Part shown: piece by piece, positions 1 through 10,660 of the stretch
How the letters are laid out: each line of letters opens with the position of its first letter
Position numbering within the stretch: the stretch's first letter is position 1
NCBI GenBank assembly: GCA_026120185.1
Contig: JANUWF010001479.1
Span: 124,001-188,000 of the forward strand
Direction of reading: 5' to 3'
DNA: 64,000 bases
Source: Voacanga thouarsii
Lineage: Eukaryota; Streptophyta; Magnoliopsida; Gentianales; Apocynaceae
Notes under the pieces: model-generated
Databases searched by the model: none
What the model was told of the DNA's origin: nothing
What the model saw: the letters and a program-made list of their open reading frames with translations, nothing else
Translations under genes and position numbers: made by a program

Positions 1-1217
1 TAGATTAATCCTTACTTAGTGCTTAAATTAATCCCTAATTCAATTTGTATCATAATCCAACTTAATTAACTAATTGCATAGTATTTATTAGATTAATCGT
101 TTCTTAGATAAAAGCCCAAATTGATAAGCATTTCAAGGCATCACCAATGCCAAGTCACACATAACAATGAGCTTCAGTTACACGTAACTTAAATCATTCA
201 ATTCCCTATTAATGTAATTAAGTCATGAGTTGTAACTTAATTAAATCAATAGATGATACTTATAGAAAATCAATGAAAGATCAATATTCTTAGCTAAACA
301 ATTATGTAAATCAAGTATGTAGTACCATACATAAAAGAAATCAACACCATTGACTTAAAAATTAAAATTGTACAAATACTCAAGACATAATCCTAAGAAT
401 ATCAAAGATAGAATATTCAAATAAGAATATCAAAGTCTCAAAATCAATAATAAGAATAAAACTTAGAATAGTATAGAATCTAATTGTCTTGAAAATAAAA
501 ACAAAATAACAAAACAAATCGGAACAAGAAAAAAAAACAAGAGAAAGTTTGAAAGATAAAACTTGATTCGTCCACAATCTAAAGTTGTCTTTTGCCTTGG
601 CATTTCTTTCTTGCCTTCACTCCTTTGGTGCCTCCTCTTCAAGAATTTCATTCTATTTTGAAAATTTTCATGGAATACTGAAGTCGGTTGCCCTAGGACC
701 CTTTTTATAGCTATCAAACCGACTTAGGGTTGAATTTAAGAAGCTTCTTAAAAATTTTGAATATCAGCACGGGCACATGCACGAGCGTGCATGATGTCGT
801 GTAGCATGCAAGGTTTGTAATCTCAACACTGGCCCTGAAGAAAGCCATGCATAACTTTTGAGAGTTGTTTTCTTGGTCTGCGTGGCACATTATATTGCAT
901 GGCCATATCACAAGCCATGTATAATTCTTGAATACTCTATTTTCGTTCTATTCAATATGGTTTCAAGCATAGTTGTGCCCTATCCTATGCACATGCACTG
1001 AAATACTCTCCAAAGTTGTTCAAATTATGTTCCAAGACTTTTCAAATCATTTAACAGCCATCATTCTTTCTAAATTCATCATTTAAACTGTTGTTTTACT
1101 CATTTTTACCAAGATGACCTATAAACATATAAGGACATAAAATGACTAAAAACCGTCCATAATCATACAAAAATCAAGTAAAAGGGATATAAAAATATGA
1201 TATTTTCATACTTAACA
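1..1217 (-). mobile_element. Partial LTR of a Ty3/gypsy-type retrotransposon
   Basis: Read on the minus strand, the segment begins with TGTTAAGTATG at 1217 and continues off the left edge. A TATA-like CTATAAAAAG lies at 701-710 (minus) in a suitable place for an LTR promoter. No polypurine tract precedes 1217, so this is a 5' LTR or a solo LTR rather than a 3' LTR. The short open frames inside it show no recognisable protein. The family assignment rests on general LTR appearance only. Confidence 0.5.
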
Positions 1218-1434
1218 ATAGACTATTAATGCAAACTAAAGTTTGGGTTACAACCATTCAGCTGAAAATTCGTTGAACATACTTTTGATATTTAATGAGA
1301 ATCTTAGATTGATTTTTTATTACAGCTACTAGGATTGTTTACATGATCAATGTGATTGGAAAAATTAATCATAGTAATAATGAGATATATAGTTATATAT
1401 TTTTCTTTTAATTTTTAAAATTTTATTTTAACTT
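1218..1434. other. AT-rich spacer without recognisable feature
   Basis: I see no coding potential, structured RNA or clear repeat here. It separates the left LTR from the CACTA-like terminal sequence. Confidence 0.5.
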
Positions 1435-1590
1435 ATTCAAATATTATAAGAAATAGTGCATTTTGCGATCGCTTTTAGTGCTCAAAATTGCTTCAATCAC
1501 TAGATTTACGTTGGCATCTCTAATTGGTCGCAAAGCAAACATTGATTTTGGTAGTATTTTTTGTGCAAATAATAGTGACTAAACAACAAT
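1435..1590. mobile_element. Degenerate CACTA-type terminal and subterminal sequence
   Basis: ATAAGAAATAGTGCATTTTG followed by GCGATCGC resembles a decayed CACTACAAGAAA terminus with the motifs that follow it in plant CACTA elements. Downstream are repeated variants of GGTCGC and CAATCACTA, which is the typical subterminal pattern of short motifs in both orientations. The outermost bases are mutated and no 3-bp target duplication can be defined. Confidence 0.45.
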
Positions 1591-1766
1591 AGATTAGCAA
1601 TCTTATTAAACTTTTAGATAATAAATTTTTTGTCTATAGCAATTTCGTCGCTAAATAGTAACCAATAAATTATCAATCGCTATTTCATTTAAAAGTGAAT
1701 TGTTTATTTTTTTCTTATATTTTGGTCGCTAAACGAACACTAACTAATAGAAGGGAGGATTGGAAA

Positions 1767-1769
<3 letters not shown>

Positions 1770-1830
<61 letters not shown>
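1770..1830. repeat. (TA)n microsatellite
   Basis: About 30 uninterrupted TA units lie inside duplicate copy A. Copy B has only a short CACATGTATACAG at the corresponding place, so the expansion came after the duplication. Confidence 0.95.
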
Positions 1831-1833
<3 letters not shown>

Positions 1834-2340
1834 GAACAGAAAATGCGAAGAGATCATATGGATAAAGGAGACAAGGCCACGTTACAAATGCATAGCATGT
1901 TTTGGTAAATGCATGGTTTACGTGCAGTAATTAGCCAACAGTTGATGCAAGGGGTGGCCAACACTTTGCAATTAGCATAGGTATGACATTTATCAATGTT
2001 AGTAATTATGATGAAGAGGCAAGAAAGCAAAACAAAGCAATATGCACTGTACTAACTGGTACTATATTCTCAATAGGAACATGCCAAGAAATGAAGCATG
2101 AGTCCTATGTGGAGCACGCTAAGTTTAGTAACTGCATCACCATGGCTTTAGGCCCTTTAGGTGGTTCAAAAGTCTTATGTATGAGTGAGTAACTTAATTT
2201 TTTTTTTAGCAAACATAGTTTGCAAGAGTCATGTTCTAAATCTACGGAGTTAGTCTTTTTGCAGTTGTTTCATACACATCCCAGATGTGATTAGTTTGTT
2301 TGATGTCATCACATACTCTCTAGGATTCAACAGAATATTC

Positions 2341-2343
<3 letters not shown>

Positions 2344-2380
<37 letters not shown>

Positions 2381-2381
2381 T
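2344..2381. repeat. (ATT)n microsatellite
   Basis: About 12 ATT units lie near the right end of duplicate copy A. Copy B has a T-rich stretch without the trinucleotide expansion. Confidence 0.9.
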
Positions 2382-2569
2382 GAAAAAATAGTTTTTAGTC
2401 AGAACTCAAATCCAAAGCGTACCAAATACAACTTATAAGCTAATAGTACTATATATGATAAACACAATATTCACAAGGAAGAAACCTCTTTTAAACCCAT
2501 AGAGTTTCTATATATGTGTAGGGCAAAAGTTTCTTTCTTCAAAATTATATATGAACAATGAATTGCTGA

Positions 2570-2825
2570 AATCTTCTCAATTCATACAGATAACTTGTTA
2601 GATATACTATTTTTCTCTAAATAATTTCTATTAAACTATAAAATTGTGTACAGTGCTAGAAGCTGGGAGACACATTTACTTACTCAAGAGCTGGGAGCCA
2701 ATGTCATAAGCACTAGCTGCCCAGGTCTAAGTAAGTCCAATTCATAGATTCTAGAGCCTAGCACACTTGCATACGTTTTAAATATTAATACAGCTTATTG
2801 ATATCAATCTTTCTACATTTAGTTG
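2570..2825 (+). mobile_element. CACTA-related block, homologous to 26041-26300 in inverse orientation
   Basis: The plus strand here matches the reverse complement of about 26041-26300. Shared stretches include TAATTTCTATTAAACTATA, GGGAGACACATTTAC and ATTTTAAATATTAAT. In the 26-kb copy this sequence lies just downstream of the second CACTA gene, so it should be the 3' region of a related CACTA element. Subterminal-type motifs follow directly at 2826-2960, as that predicts. Confidence 0.7.
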
Positions 2826-2854
2826 CAACACGAATCTAGCGATTGAGCAAACAA

Positions 2855-3666
2855 TGATGGATTAGCAATCCTATTCAATTTTTAAATAATAATTTTTTGT
2901 TAGTCACAATTTCTTTGCTAAATAAAAATCGTTAAACTATCAGTTGTTATGCGGTTGCTATATGATTTAAAATAAATATGTTTATTTTTCCTTATATTTC
3001 GGTCATTAAACGGACACTAAATAATAGAAGGGAGGATTGGAGAGGCACATGTATACAGAAGAACATAAAATGCGAAGAGACTAGATGGATAAAGGAGCCA
3101 AGGCCACACGGCAAATGCGTAGCATGTTTTGTTAAATGCATGACTTCTACATGGCTTACGCACAATAATTAACTAACAGTTAATGCAAGGGATGGCTAAC
3201 ACTTTGCAATCAGCGTGGGTATGGCATTCATCTATGCTATTTTATTTTTGATTATGATAAAGAGGCAAGAAAACAAAATAAAGTACCATGCACTATACCA
3301 ACTAGTACTATATTCTCCATATGAAAGTGCCAAGATATAAAGCAATCTAAATCCGCATGTGGAGCATGCTAAGTTTAGTAACTGCATCATCATGGCCTTA
3401 GGCGTGGTTCAGAAGTCTTATGTATGAGCAAGGAGACTTAATCTTTTTTTAGTAAATTGTGTTTGCAAGATTCATTTTTTGAATATGCAAAGTCAACCTT
3501 AGTCTTCTTGTAGTTATTTTGAATGCATCCCATATGTGATTAGTTTGTTTGATGTCATCACGTAATCTCTAGGATTCGACAGAATATTCATTCTTTATTT
3601 TTTTAAAATTAAAAATGGTTTTTGGTCAGACCTCAAATCCAAAGCATATCAACTACTGCAACTTAC
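2855..3666 (+). repeat. Tandem duplication, copy B
   Basis: This is the second copy of the segment at 1590-2432, about 1.25 kb downstream and in the same orientation. It ends at CAACTTACGG, where gypsy LTR sequence begins abruptly, so the LTR junction truncates it. The 64-residue open frame at 2978-3172 has no counterpart in copy A and is not supported. Confidence 0.85.
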
Positions 3667-3934
3667 GGCAGGTGCCAGTCGTGCTCTAGTCATGCTCGAC
3701 ATGCTCTGTTTTACTTGGCTTTTTCCCCTGTTCTAGCCTAGGGCTGGCATCGGCCATGCACTGTAATGGCGACGATTTTTTCATCTTTTTCCCTCAATTC
3801 TACACAAAATTTTCAAAATATCTTTCCAAAGGCAAAATATAAAATATAAAGGAATATGACTAGTTATTATATCAAATATATCATAAAATAACCTCAAATA
3901 ACTAGAAAAATATAAGTGAATTAAGCCCCTTTTA
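3667..3934 (-). mobile_element. Truncated 3' LTR of Athila-like gypsy element
   Basis: On the minus strand the LTR starts near 3934 (AAAAGGGGCTTAATTCAC, a decayed TGATAGGGGCTAAATT). It runs about 270 bp before being cut at 3667. It matches the LTR starts at 21852 (minus), 25295 (plus) and 26040 (minus), sharing AACTAGTCATATTCCTT. A polypurine tract precedes it, so it is the 3' LTR of the gag-bearing element whose gag lies at 17940-16555. Confidence 0.8.
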
Positions 3935-3947
3935 CATTCCCCCACAC
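3935..3947 (-). other. Polypurine tract of gypsy element
   Basis: On the minus strand the sequence is GTGTGGGGGAATG, directly before the 3' LTR. AGCAAAGCTTAA lies just upstream of it, as is usual in Athila/Tat-type elements. It primes plus-strand DNA synthesis in an active element. Confidence 0.75.
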
Positions 3948-4003
3948 TTAAGCTTTGCTTGCTATTCATGCCATTAAAATAATAAAATTCAACCATCAAT
4001 TCT
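3948..4003 (-). mobile_element. Gypsy internal 3' end and left LINE target duplication
   Basis: This is the last stretch of gypsy internal DNA before the polypurine tract. TTCAACCATCAATTCT at 3988-4003 is repeated exactly at 15948-15963 and is the 16-bp target-site duplication of the LINE between them. Confidence 0.8.
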
Positions 4004-4085
4004 TTTTTATGCAAATGTAAATGGATTAATATTGATCAAAAGTATTTACATGGTTTAACTAATTAACAACCAAGGAGACTACAAA

Positions 4086-6139
4086 TTAGTGGTTCTCAAT
4101 ACAGTCCTCAAAGCTAGTCAGAACATTATGGTACAAAGTAAAAATAACAGTGTACACATATGTTTTAATCTTCTTTGCGATATCCATTGAATGGCAGAAT
4201 GCACCCTCAAAGATGGCCTTGTTACGAGCATTCCAGATGTAGTAAAATATGGCCACTAAAGCAGTAGCCTTAGCCTTAGTAAACCAGGAAGTACCACGGT
4301 TGGCACGCTTATACCACCTAAGACAAACCTTGGTCGAATTCAAAGTACGTGGTAAACTCAACCACGTTTTCACTTCCATCCAAATAGTAGCCGAAACTGA
4401 GCATTTGAAAAATAGATGATTAGTCGTTTCGGATGTGTCTTACATAATGGACACGACAGGTCATCAAGCCTGAACACAAGTGCATCCTTGGTCTTCAGCC
4501 TACCCTTCGCACACAACCGAAGTATAAATGAGTGTTTGGGTGTCAGACCCTGCTTCCAAATAGTATTAGCCCAATACACAGTCTGTGTAGTTGATGATCA
4601 GATAATCATAAGCAAGAGAAGCGAATGAAGTAGTACACATAGCCCAAGAATGAAGCAGATCAACCGCACAGTGAGTATCCCTTTCTCGCTCCACAATCTT
4701 ATCTCTAATTGCTAACAGTCTATGAAACAGGGGGGAGTGTTCCCTATGATGTTCGATCTCCCATACAGATCTGCCTTTCAAATAATAATAGTCCACCCAT
4801 TTGACCCACAATGATTGTTTCTCCGCCTATATATCCCAAATGATTCTAGACAGTAGCGCACATTTCCAAGTATTTAAGTCCCTCAAACTAAGACCGCCCT
4901 TAGTCTTTGGAAGACAAATATTCTTTCAGGCAACCAAAGGATGTTTTGAGTCCCACAAGAAGTCCCTAGCCATCCTATCCAACTGACAAATAACAACAAC
5001 GGCGTAGGAAGAATGGACAATCAGAAACACTCAACACCTTGGAGAACAAATTAGATCAGTTGGAGGCGTCCCGCATAAGAGAGAGAACAAGCAGACCATC
5101 GGCCAATGTATGAGCCAATACGATCAAGCAATGGTTTGTAGTAAGTCAGTCGAATTTTACCATTCATGATTGGTAGGCCAAGGTAGCGAAACGGAAGTTC
5201 CCCAATAGGTATGCCCATATCTACCAGAATAATCTCCTAATCGGTCGTACGTATTCCAACTAGATAAATATTGGACTTATCTTTATTGATTTCAAGACCC
5301 GAGTATCTCTTAAATTCTTCAAGGCAGCCCAGGATAATGCGGATAGAAGAACAATCACCCATAGCAAACAACATAAGGTCATTCGCAAAAGTAAGGTGAG
5401 TAATCCTTAGGCCTTTACACTTGGAATGATAGTTGAATAAAGTCCCAAGCATGTGCACTTTTACCACCCGTGAGAAATATTCTAAGCAAATGACAAACAA
5501 CAGTGGAGAGATCGGATCCCCTTGGCACAGACCTTTAGCTCCAGTAAAGAAACCGTGTATAGTCCTATTGATAGCAACAGAGAACGAGGTAGTGGTCACA
5601 CACTGCTCAATCCAGTTCACGAAAAGATGAGGGAACCCAAGCTCAGTAAGTAAATCCAGTAAGAAATCCCAGTTAACTGAGTCATAAGCCTTCCTTAAGT
5701 CCACCTTAATTGTACATCGAAGAGAAACTCTTGTTCTACTATACATACACAGAAGTTCCTGAACCAACAAGATATTATCAGTCATGAGCCTGTCTTTTAT
5801 GAATGCTGACTGTGATATGTCCACAAGATGAGGGACAACCAATTTAAGTCTGTTAGCCAGAATTTTAGAAATAATCTTGTAGACCATGTTACAACAAGAA
5901 ATTGGTCTATAATCGCCCACCCTCTCAGCATGATCATTTTTCAGAACCAGGGTAATACTAGAATGATTAATTTGCTTTAGAATTCTGCTAGAAGTGAAGA
6001 ATTTCGTAATAGCGTCACATAGACTCCGCCCAACCGTGCTCTACGCTTTCTTGAAAAATAAGGCAAAGTAACCATCTGGCCCGGGAGCTTTGTAATCACC
6101 AATGTCCCACAGGTCTAATTTGATATCTTGGATAGTAAT
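4086..6139 (-). pseudogene. LINE reverse transcriptase and zf-RVT region, decayed
   Basis: Reading minus from 6139, GDYKAPGPDGY is followed by the reverse transcriptase core. The longest open stretch (5920-5237, 227 residues) begins GDYRPISCCN and contains SQSAFIKDRL, KAYDSVNWDFL and GLCQGDPISPLLF. The catalytic FADD is changed to FAND, which would abolish polymerase activity. Downstream, 4811-4566 and 4579-4370 carry the connector and the zinc-binding zf-RVT motif (CPLC and neighbours) in shifted frames. It once encoded the ORF2 protein that copies LINE RNA at a nicked target. Stops and frameshifts make it dead. Confidence 0.9.
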
Positions 6140-8092
6140 TGTTGGAATATGTGCCCTCTTAGACTAGTTTTCTGATGAAAATATCGAATATGTTAATAAA
6201 AGAATTTATTTTCAAAAATCGTTTGTGAATTTATTTTCTTTATTTATGTACATTTTCATTTGGAATAGACTTATTGTGTTTAAATAAGTGATCCATGTGA
6301 ATGGATGTCTTTCACAGTAAGGTATGGATCATGGATTATTTAAACACATAAACAGTTGTTCTTAACCGATTGATGAGAATGAGAATCTCTTCATATTTGG
6401 GTTATTATGTTATGAATTCCAAATGGGAAATAGCTTACCTTTAGCCAGTGAGTAGTCCACTCACTTCATGACATAGGCGTATTTCGAATACGTAGAACAG
6501 AACCTGTAGTAGTGTTTTCTAAAAAGTACTATATGGTAGAAACCTAGACTACTACCGCTACAGCGTGGATTAATACTCTATGACTTGAGTATGAGTTGGT
6601 GATCTGGTGAAGCTGGAAGCATATGCTTTGATATGCTATAGTTGAGGTTCTATCGGAGAGCCAATATACTTGCATGTTAGGTATGTGTGACTAGTTAGTT
6701 AAGATAGACTTGTACAAGATAGTTTCTATACTATATCGCCCCTTATAGTTATCTGAATGATCTAAAAATCTAGGGCCCTGAGAAACGTGACTTGGATGTT
6801 TGCTTTAGGGTAGCTCCCTTGGAAAGCGGAAACATTCCAGGAAGTCGTGGATCATTAGACTAGAAGCCTAGGGATGGTAGATGTCTTTTAGAGAGGTGTT
6901 AGTACACTTCTTCCCCTCTAAATGTACGGCGATATGTAGAGTGGATATTTTAGTCATTTTACTTGTAGGTCGGAAACTTTGCTAATGCAGCATTGTCCTT
7001 GGGGTCAATATTTTCTTATGGTGATATTAGAAAATATTTAAAATGTAAAATATATTTATTTATATAGTAAGGGTATTTTGGTCATTTTAGTAGCCAATGC
7101 GATGTGTCTTTTTGGTCCTTGGAATAGCCTATAAGTCCTAATTAATTTTTGGATTGAGAAATGATCTTAGTTGAGAGAGTTTTATTTTATTCGGATAATC
7201 TAATTTATTATTAGGCTGGAATAATATAAATGGAGAGAAATTTATTATCTGGTTTAATTGGTTAATTAATTATTCAGGATCTAGGGCCAATTTGAATAAT
7301 TAGAAAATTAATCGGGACTTAAACTAGAGAAAAATAATTAATACTTAATTATTTATTGGGTTATTTATTTAATTAAATCTCAAGAAATAAATAATTAAAG
7401 TTTAATTTTTTTTTAGTTCATTTGGGTTCATTAATTATTTATTGGGTTATTTATTTAATCCCAAGAAAAATAATTAATGTTTATTATTTTGGACTTTTCG
7501 GGTCCAAGAAAAATAATAAATATTATTTTGGCTCAATAGCTTGGACCATAAGATTTTTTCGGACACATTTTAGAAGAGTTTAGGGTAAAGTCAAAATTTA
7601 TTTTGTTAATAATATTCGGATATTAAATCCCGAGAATATTATTTTTATCAAAATAATTATTTTTGATTTTATGACTCTTGGCCTTTTGTGTGGAAAAATA
7701 AAATAAAAGAAAAAGGGAAAAAAATGAAAGGTCTCTGTCTCTCCTTCTCGTGTGCCTATTTGGTTTTCTGGTTCTTGGATTTCTTCACTGGGTTTTGTTT
7801 TAAGTGAAGAAGCCATGCCTGAAAAATGGATGGGTCATATTCCGTGAACTGGAAAGCCAAGCATTAATCGGAGGAGAAAGAGAATACCGGAACAGAAAGA
7901 AATGCAGTGTACTGGACGGGTGAAGAAGAAGCTGTTTTTCCAAGTTCAAAGCATTCTTCTTCAATCTTCAAGTTTTAAGGCTCCAAGATGTATGTTTTTA
8001 TGCCACCATGCTGCTGCCATGCTCTGTTTATATTGTTTGTTTCTCCATTTTTGTTCACCGTGAAGCATGCTCTGTATATGTCAATTCCTTCA
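6140..8092 (+). repeat. Copia 5' LTR
   Basis: It starts TGTTGGAATATGTGCCC and ends CAATTCCTTCA. Its length is 1953 bp. It aligns along its length with the 3' LTR with scattered substitutions, but it lacks about 75 bp present in the 3' LTR near 15133-15207. The primer-binding site follows after two bases. Confidence 0.95.
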
Positions 8093-8094
8093 AG

Positions 8095-8106
8095 TGGTAT
8101 CAGAGC
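8095..8106 (+). other. Copia primer-binding site
   Basis: TGGTATCAGAGC is the usual plant copia site complementary to the 3' end of initiator tRNA-Met. It begins two bases after the 5' LTR. Confidence 0.95.
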
Positions 8107-9888
8107 ATGAATTTGATTGACTTAGGGAGCATGTCATTTAATAAAAATGGAGAAGAACATTGTTTGGAGCTTAAACATGTGATCCTTCGCTGTTTATGGT
8201 ATGTGACGTGCTGTCTGTAAATTTTCACAGAGCATTCTGTGAAATTTGGTTTTAGACTTTTGATCGTGTAAACCCAACTTAAATGGGTATAGGCGGTTGT
8301 AGTTTTGGTTTGGATGAGTTTTTGTAATGAAAAATGTTCAAAGAAGCAAAAGGAAGCAATTTGCAGAAGAAAATCGCAGAAGAATCGCGCAGAAAATCAT
8401 TCTGGAGAAGATGACACTGTTCATAAGCCACCATGAAGTCGAGCCGCCACTATTGCTGTGAGAGGAGCCGTGTCGTTGGAGCCGAGCCAATTTGAGAGGA
8501 ATTGAAGCCGTTTTCAATTGCAAAAATTGCAATTGAAATTCAATTCCGCGTGCGGGTCGGGCGGACGTGCGGATCAACAAAGGCGGAGCAGGGCGTGGGT
8601 CAACGGGCGGTCTTCCGGTGCGGGTCGCGGGTTTGGGCGCCCCATGGGTCGCGGCTGGCTGATGATCTGGTGCGGCTGGTGCACTACGGCCACAGTGGAC
8701 CACAGGCCAAATGGGCCCGGATCCGGTGCGGCCGGTGCAGTGGACCTCCAGTTAAAATTTTTAATTTTTAATTATTTTTTTTAATTTTTAATTTGGGTCT
8801 TATACAGAGCGAAGTTAATATTTTTGCAATAGTTTATATTCTTGGAATATATTTGCATGAAAAATATTAGTAAAGGATTTTAGGATTAAATAAGATAATT
8901 AATTAATTAATTAATTAATGTGTTTAATTCTATTATTTGGGTACTTAGGTATAAAAATAGAAAAGCATGAAAACGTTTACTGTTTTCTAGCATGCTATTT
9001 ATTTTGTGTACCTATGTGCGCGGTTTCTCAAAGACCAAAGTCTTTGGGAATATTTATACAAGGAAAAATATTTTTCTTTAAAAATTAAATGGTTATTTTA
9101 ACTTGAACAAAAATTAATCCTTTGATATTTTCTTAAAGGATTTAGTCATTGACATAGAAAATATATTGGATTTAGATATTTTTGTAAGTTAAAATAGAAA
9201 GCCATTTTATTTTATTTTGCATAAGAAAAATTGTTTTGTTAAATAGAATTGAGACCAAAGTCTCGAGAAAGTTTTAATTGGAAAATTTTTGAAATCATTA
9301 AGTTTTAACTTAAATAAAATTAGTCTATGGAAAAATCTCTCAAAGGATATAATTCTTAACATAGAGATTTTGATGGACTTGGATATTTTATTTTTAAATT
9401 AAAGAAAAACTTAATGGAAATTTCAAAAGGATATTTTTCCAGAAAACTTTATTTTAAAAGACTAAGTGGGAGAGGGGTTCCAATGGCCCCACGGCTTCCA
9501 TCACGATCCTCATTAGAGATCGTGGGTCCCCTCGCGTCACCCTGGGAGTGAACCCGTATAGGATGAGGATACTACAAGGATCTAGATCTAATGGAAGGAT
9601 GTAATTAATAACCCGGGACACGTTCTATAATCGGCTAGCCCACGTTGGAGGTTATAGTGCGAGGAATATCCATAGGAAATGAGAAAAAACGGCCATCCCA
9701 CGATGGAGTTATCCTCTAGATCATTACCTAGAAGGGAAATTAATTTATGACGGTTATTACACTTAGCTTAGGAAACTGTTAATCTTCCAAAAAAGCTATG
9801 TCAGTTTTCCTAAGAGCCAAATTAATTTTTGTACACAAATTTATTTTCACAAACTAAATCATTTCTTTTATTTTTTCAATTTTTCGAA
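8107..9888 (+). other. Long untranslated leader of the copia element, with a GC-rich patch
   Basis: About 1.8 kb separates the primer site from the gag start. No copia protein is encoded here. A patch at about 8540-8750 is strongly GC-rich (repeats of GCGGGTC and GGTGCGG) within otherwise AT-rich DNA. This creates chance open frames on both strands that I do not accept as genes. (TTAA)n-like repeats occur near 8900. Confidence 0.75.
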
Positions 9889-10660
9889 AATGGTGGGAGG
9901 TTCTTTTAGTCCTTTGGCCGTTATTCTCCGTAAGAATAAGTTAACGGAACCAAACTATGTGGATTGAAGGAGAAACTTGGACATAATACTCACAGTCGAA
10001 GAGTATAAGTATGTCCTTTACGAGACCTGCCCTGTGATCGGGGAAGGTTCCACCGACAAAGAGCGAGAGGCTGAGAAGACATGGAAGAAGGCTAATGAAA
10101 TGGCACGTTGCTATATACTAGCCTTCATGTCTAATGTGCTCTAGTCTAAACATGAGCACATGACTTCTGCGTATGAAATTAGTCATTCATTGGCCACTAT
10201 TTTCGTAGATAAGAGCCGGCCCGCAAGGCATGAGGCTCTTTGAACTATAATAAACTCTAAGATAGTTGAGGGAGCATCAGTCAGGGAGCATATGCTCAAG
10301 ATGATTGCTACTTTCGAGGAGGCAGAAATCTTAGGGGCTATCATTGACCCTGAGAGCCAAGTGGACATGGTTCTCGAATCTCTACCGGATTCCTTTACTC
10401 AGTTCAAACTAAATTACAATATGAACAAGTTAAATATGAGTTTGACTGAGTTGATGAAGGAACTTCAGATGGCAAAAAAGGTCATGAAGCCACATTCAAT
10501 GTCCATGATTGGTAAGGCTTCTTCCTCAAGAATTGGGTCTAGGCCCAGAAAGTTCAAAAGGAAGAAAGGAAACGTAGTAACCCAACCCAAAGACAAATCG
10601 AAGGGCAAGTGCTTCAAATGTGGGAAGAAGGGATACTGAAAAAAGAATGTCCAGATCTTC
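9889..10660 (+). pseudogene. Copia gag, decayed
   Basis: Translation from the ATG at 9889 gives a copia-type Gag with the N-terminal pattern LTEPNYVDW, in which the W codon is now TGA. At least two more in-frame stops follow (near 10141 and 10240). The open part (10292-10639) covers the C-terminal Gag and a zinc knuckle, CFKCGKKGY. The knuckle is then broken by a one-base loss: the expected HWKKECP reads as a stop. Gag would form the virus-like particle that holds the element RNA. Confidence 0.85.

Larger units (their letters stand above)
1590..2432 (+). repeat. Tandem duplication, copy A
   Basis: This segment is repeated in the same orientation at 2855-3666. Shared landmarks include AATAGAAGGGAGGATTGG, ATGGATAAAGGAG, AAGTTTAGTAACTGCATCA and TTAGTTTGTTTGATGTCATC. 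Copy A alone has a long (TA)n tract at 1770-1830 and an (ATT)n tract. Many substitutions and small indels separate the copies, so the duplication is not recent. The 69-residue open frame at 1983-2192 is not kept open in copy B and is probably not a gene. Confidence 0.85.

Noticed and set aside
1441..1740. Repeated GGTCGC/GCGATTG-type motifs, considered as a CRISPR-like array or regulatory array
   Set aside because: Spacing and sequence are irregular and match the subterminal repeats of CACTA transposons; CRISPR arrays are not expected in plant nuclear DNA.
8338..8784. Three overlapping open frames of 88-121 residues on both strands
   Set aside because: They arise from a GC-rich patch in the copia leader, differ in composition from any protein family, and lie before the gag start.
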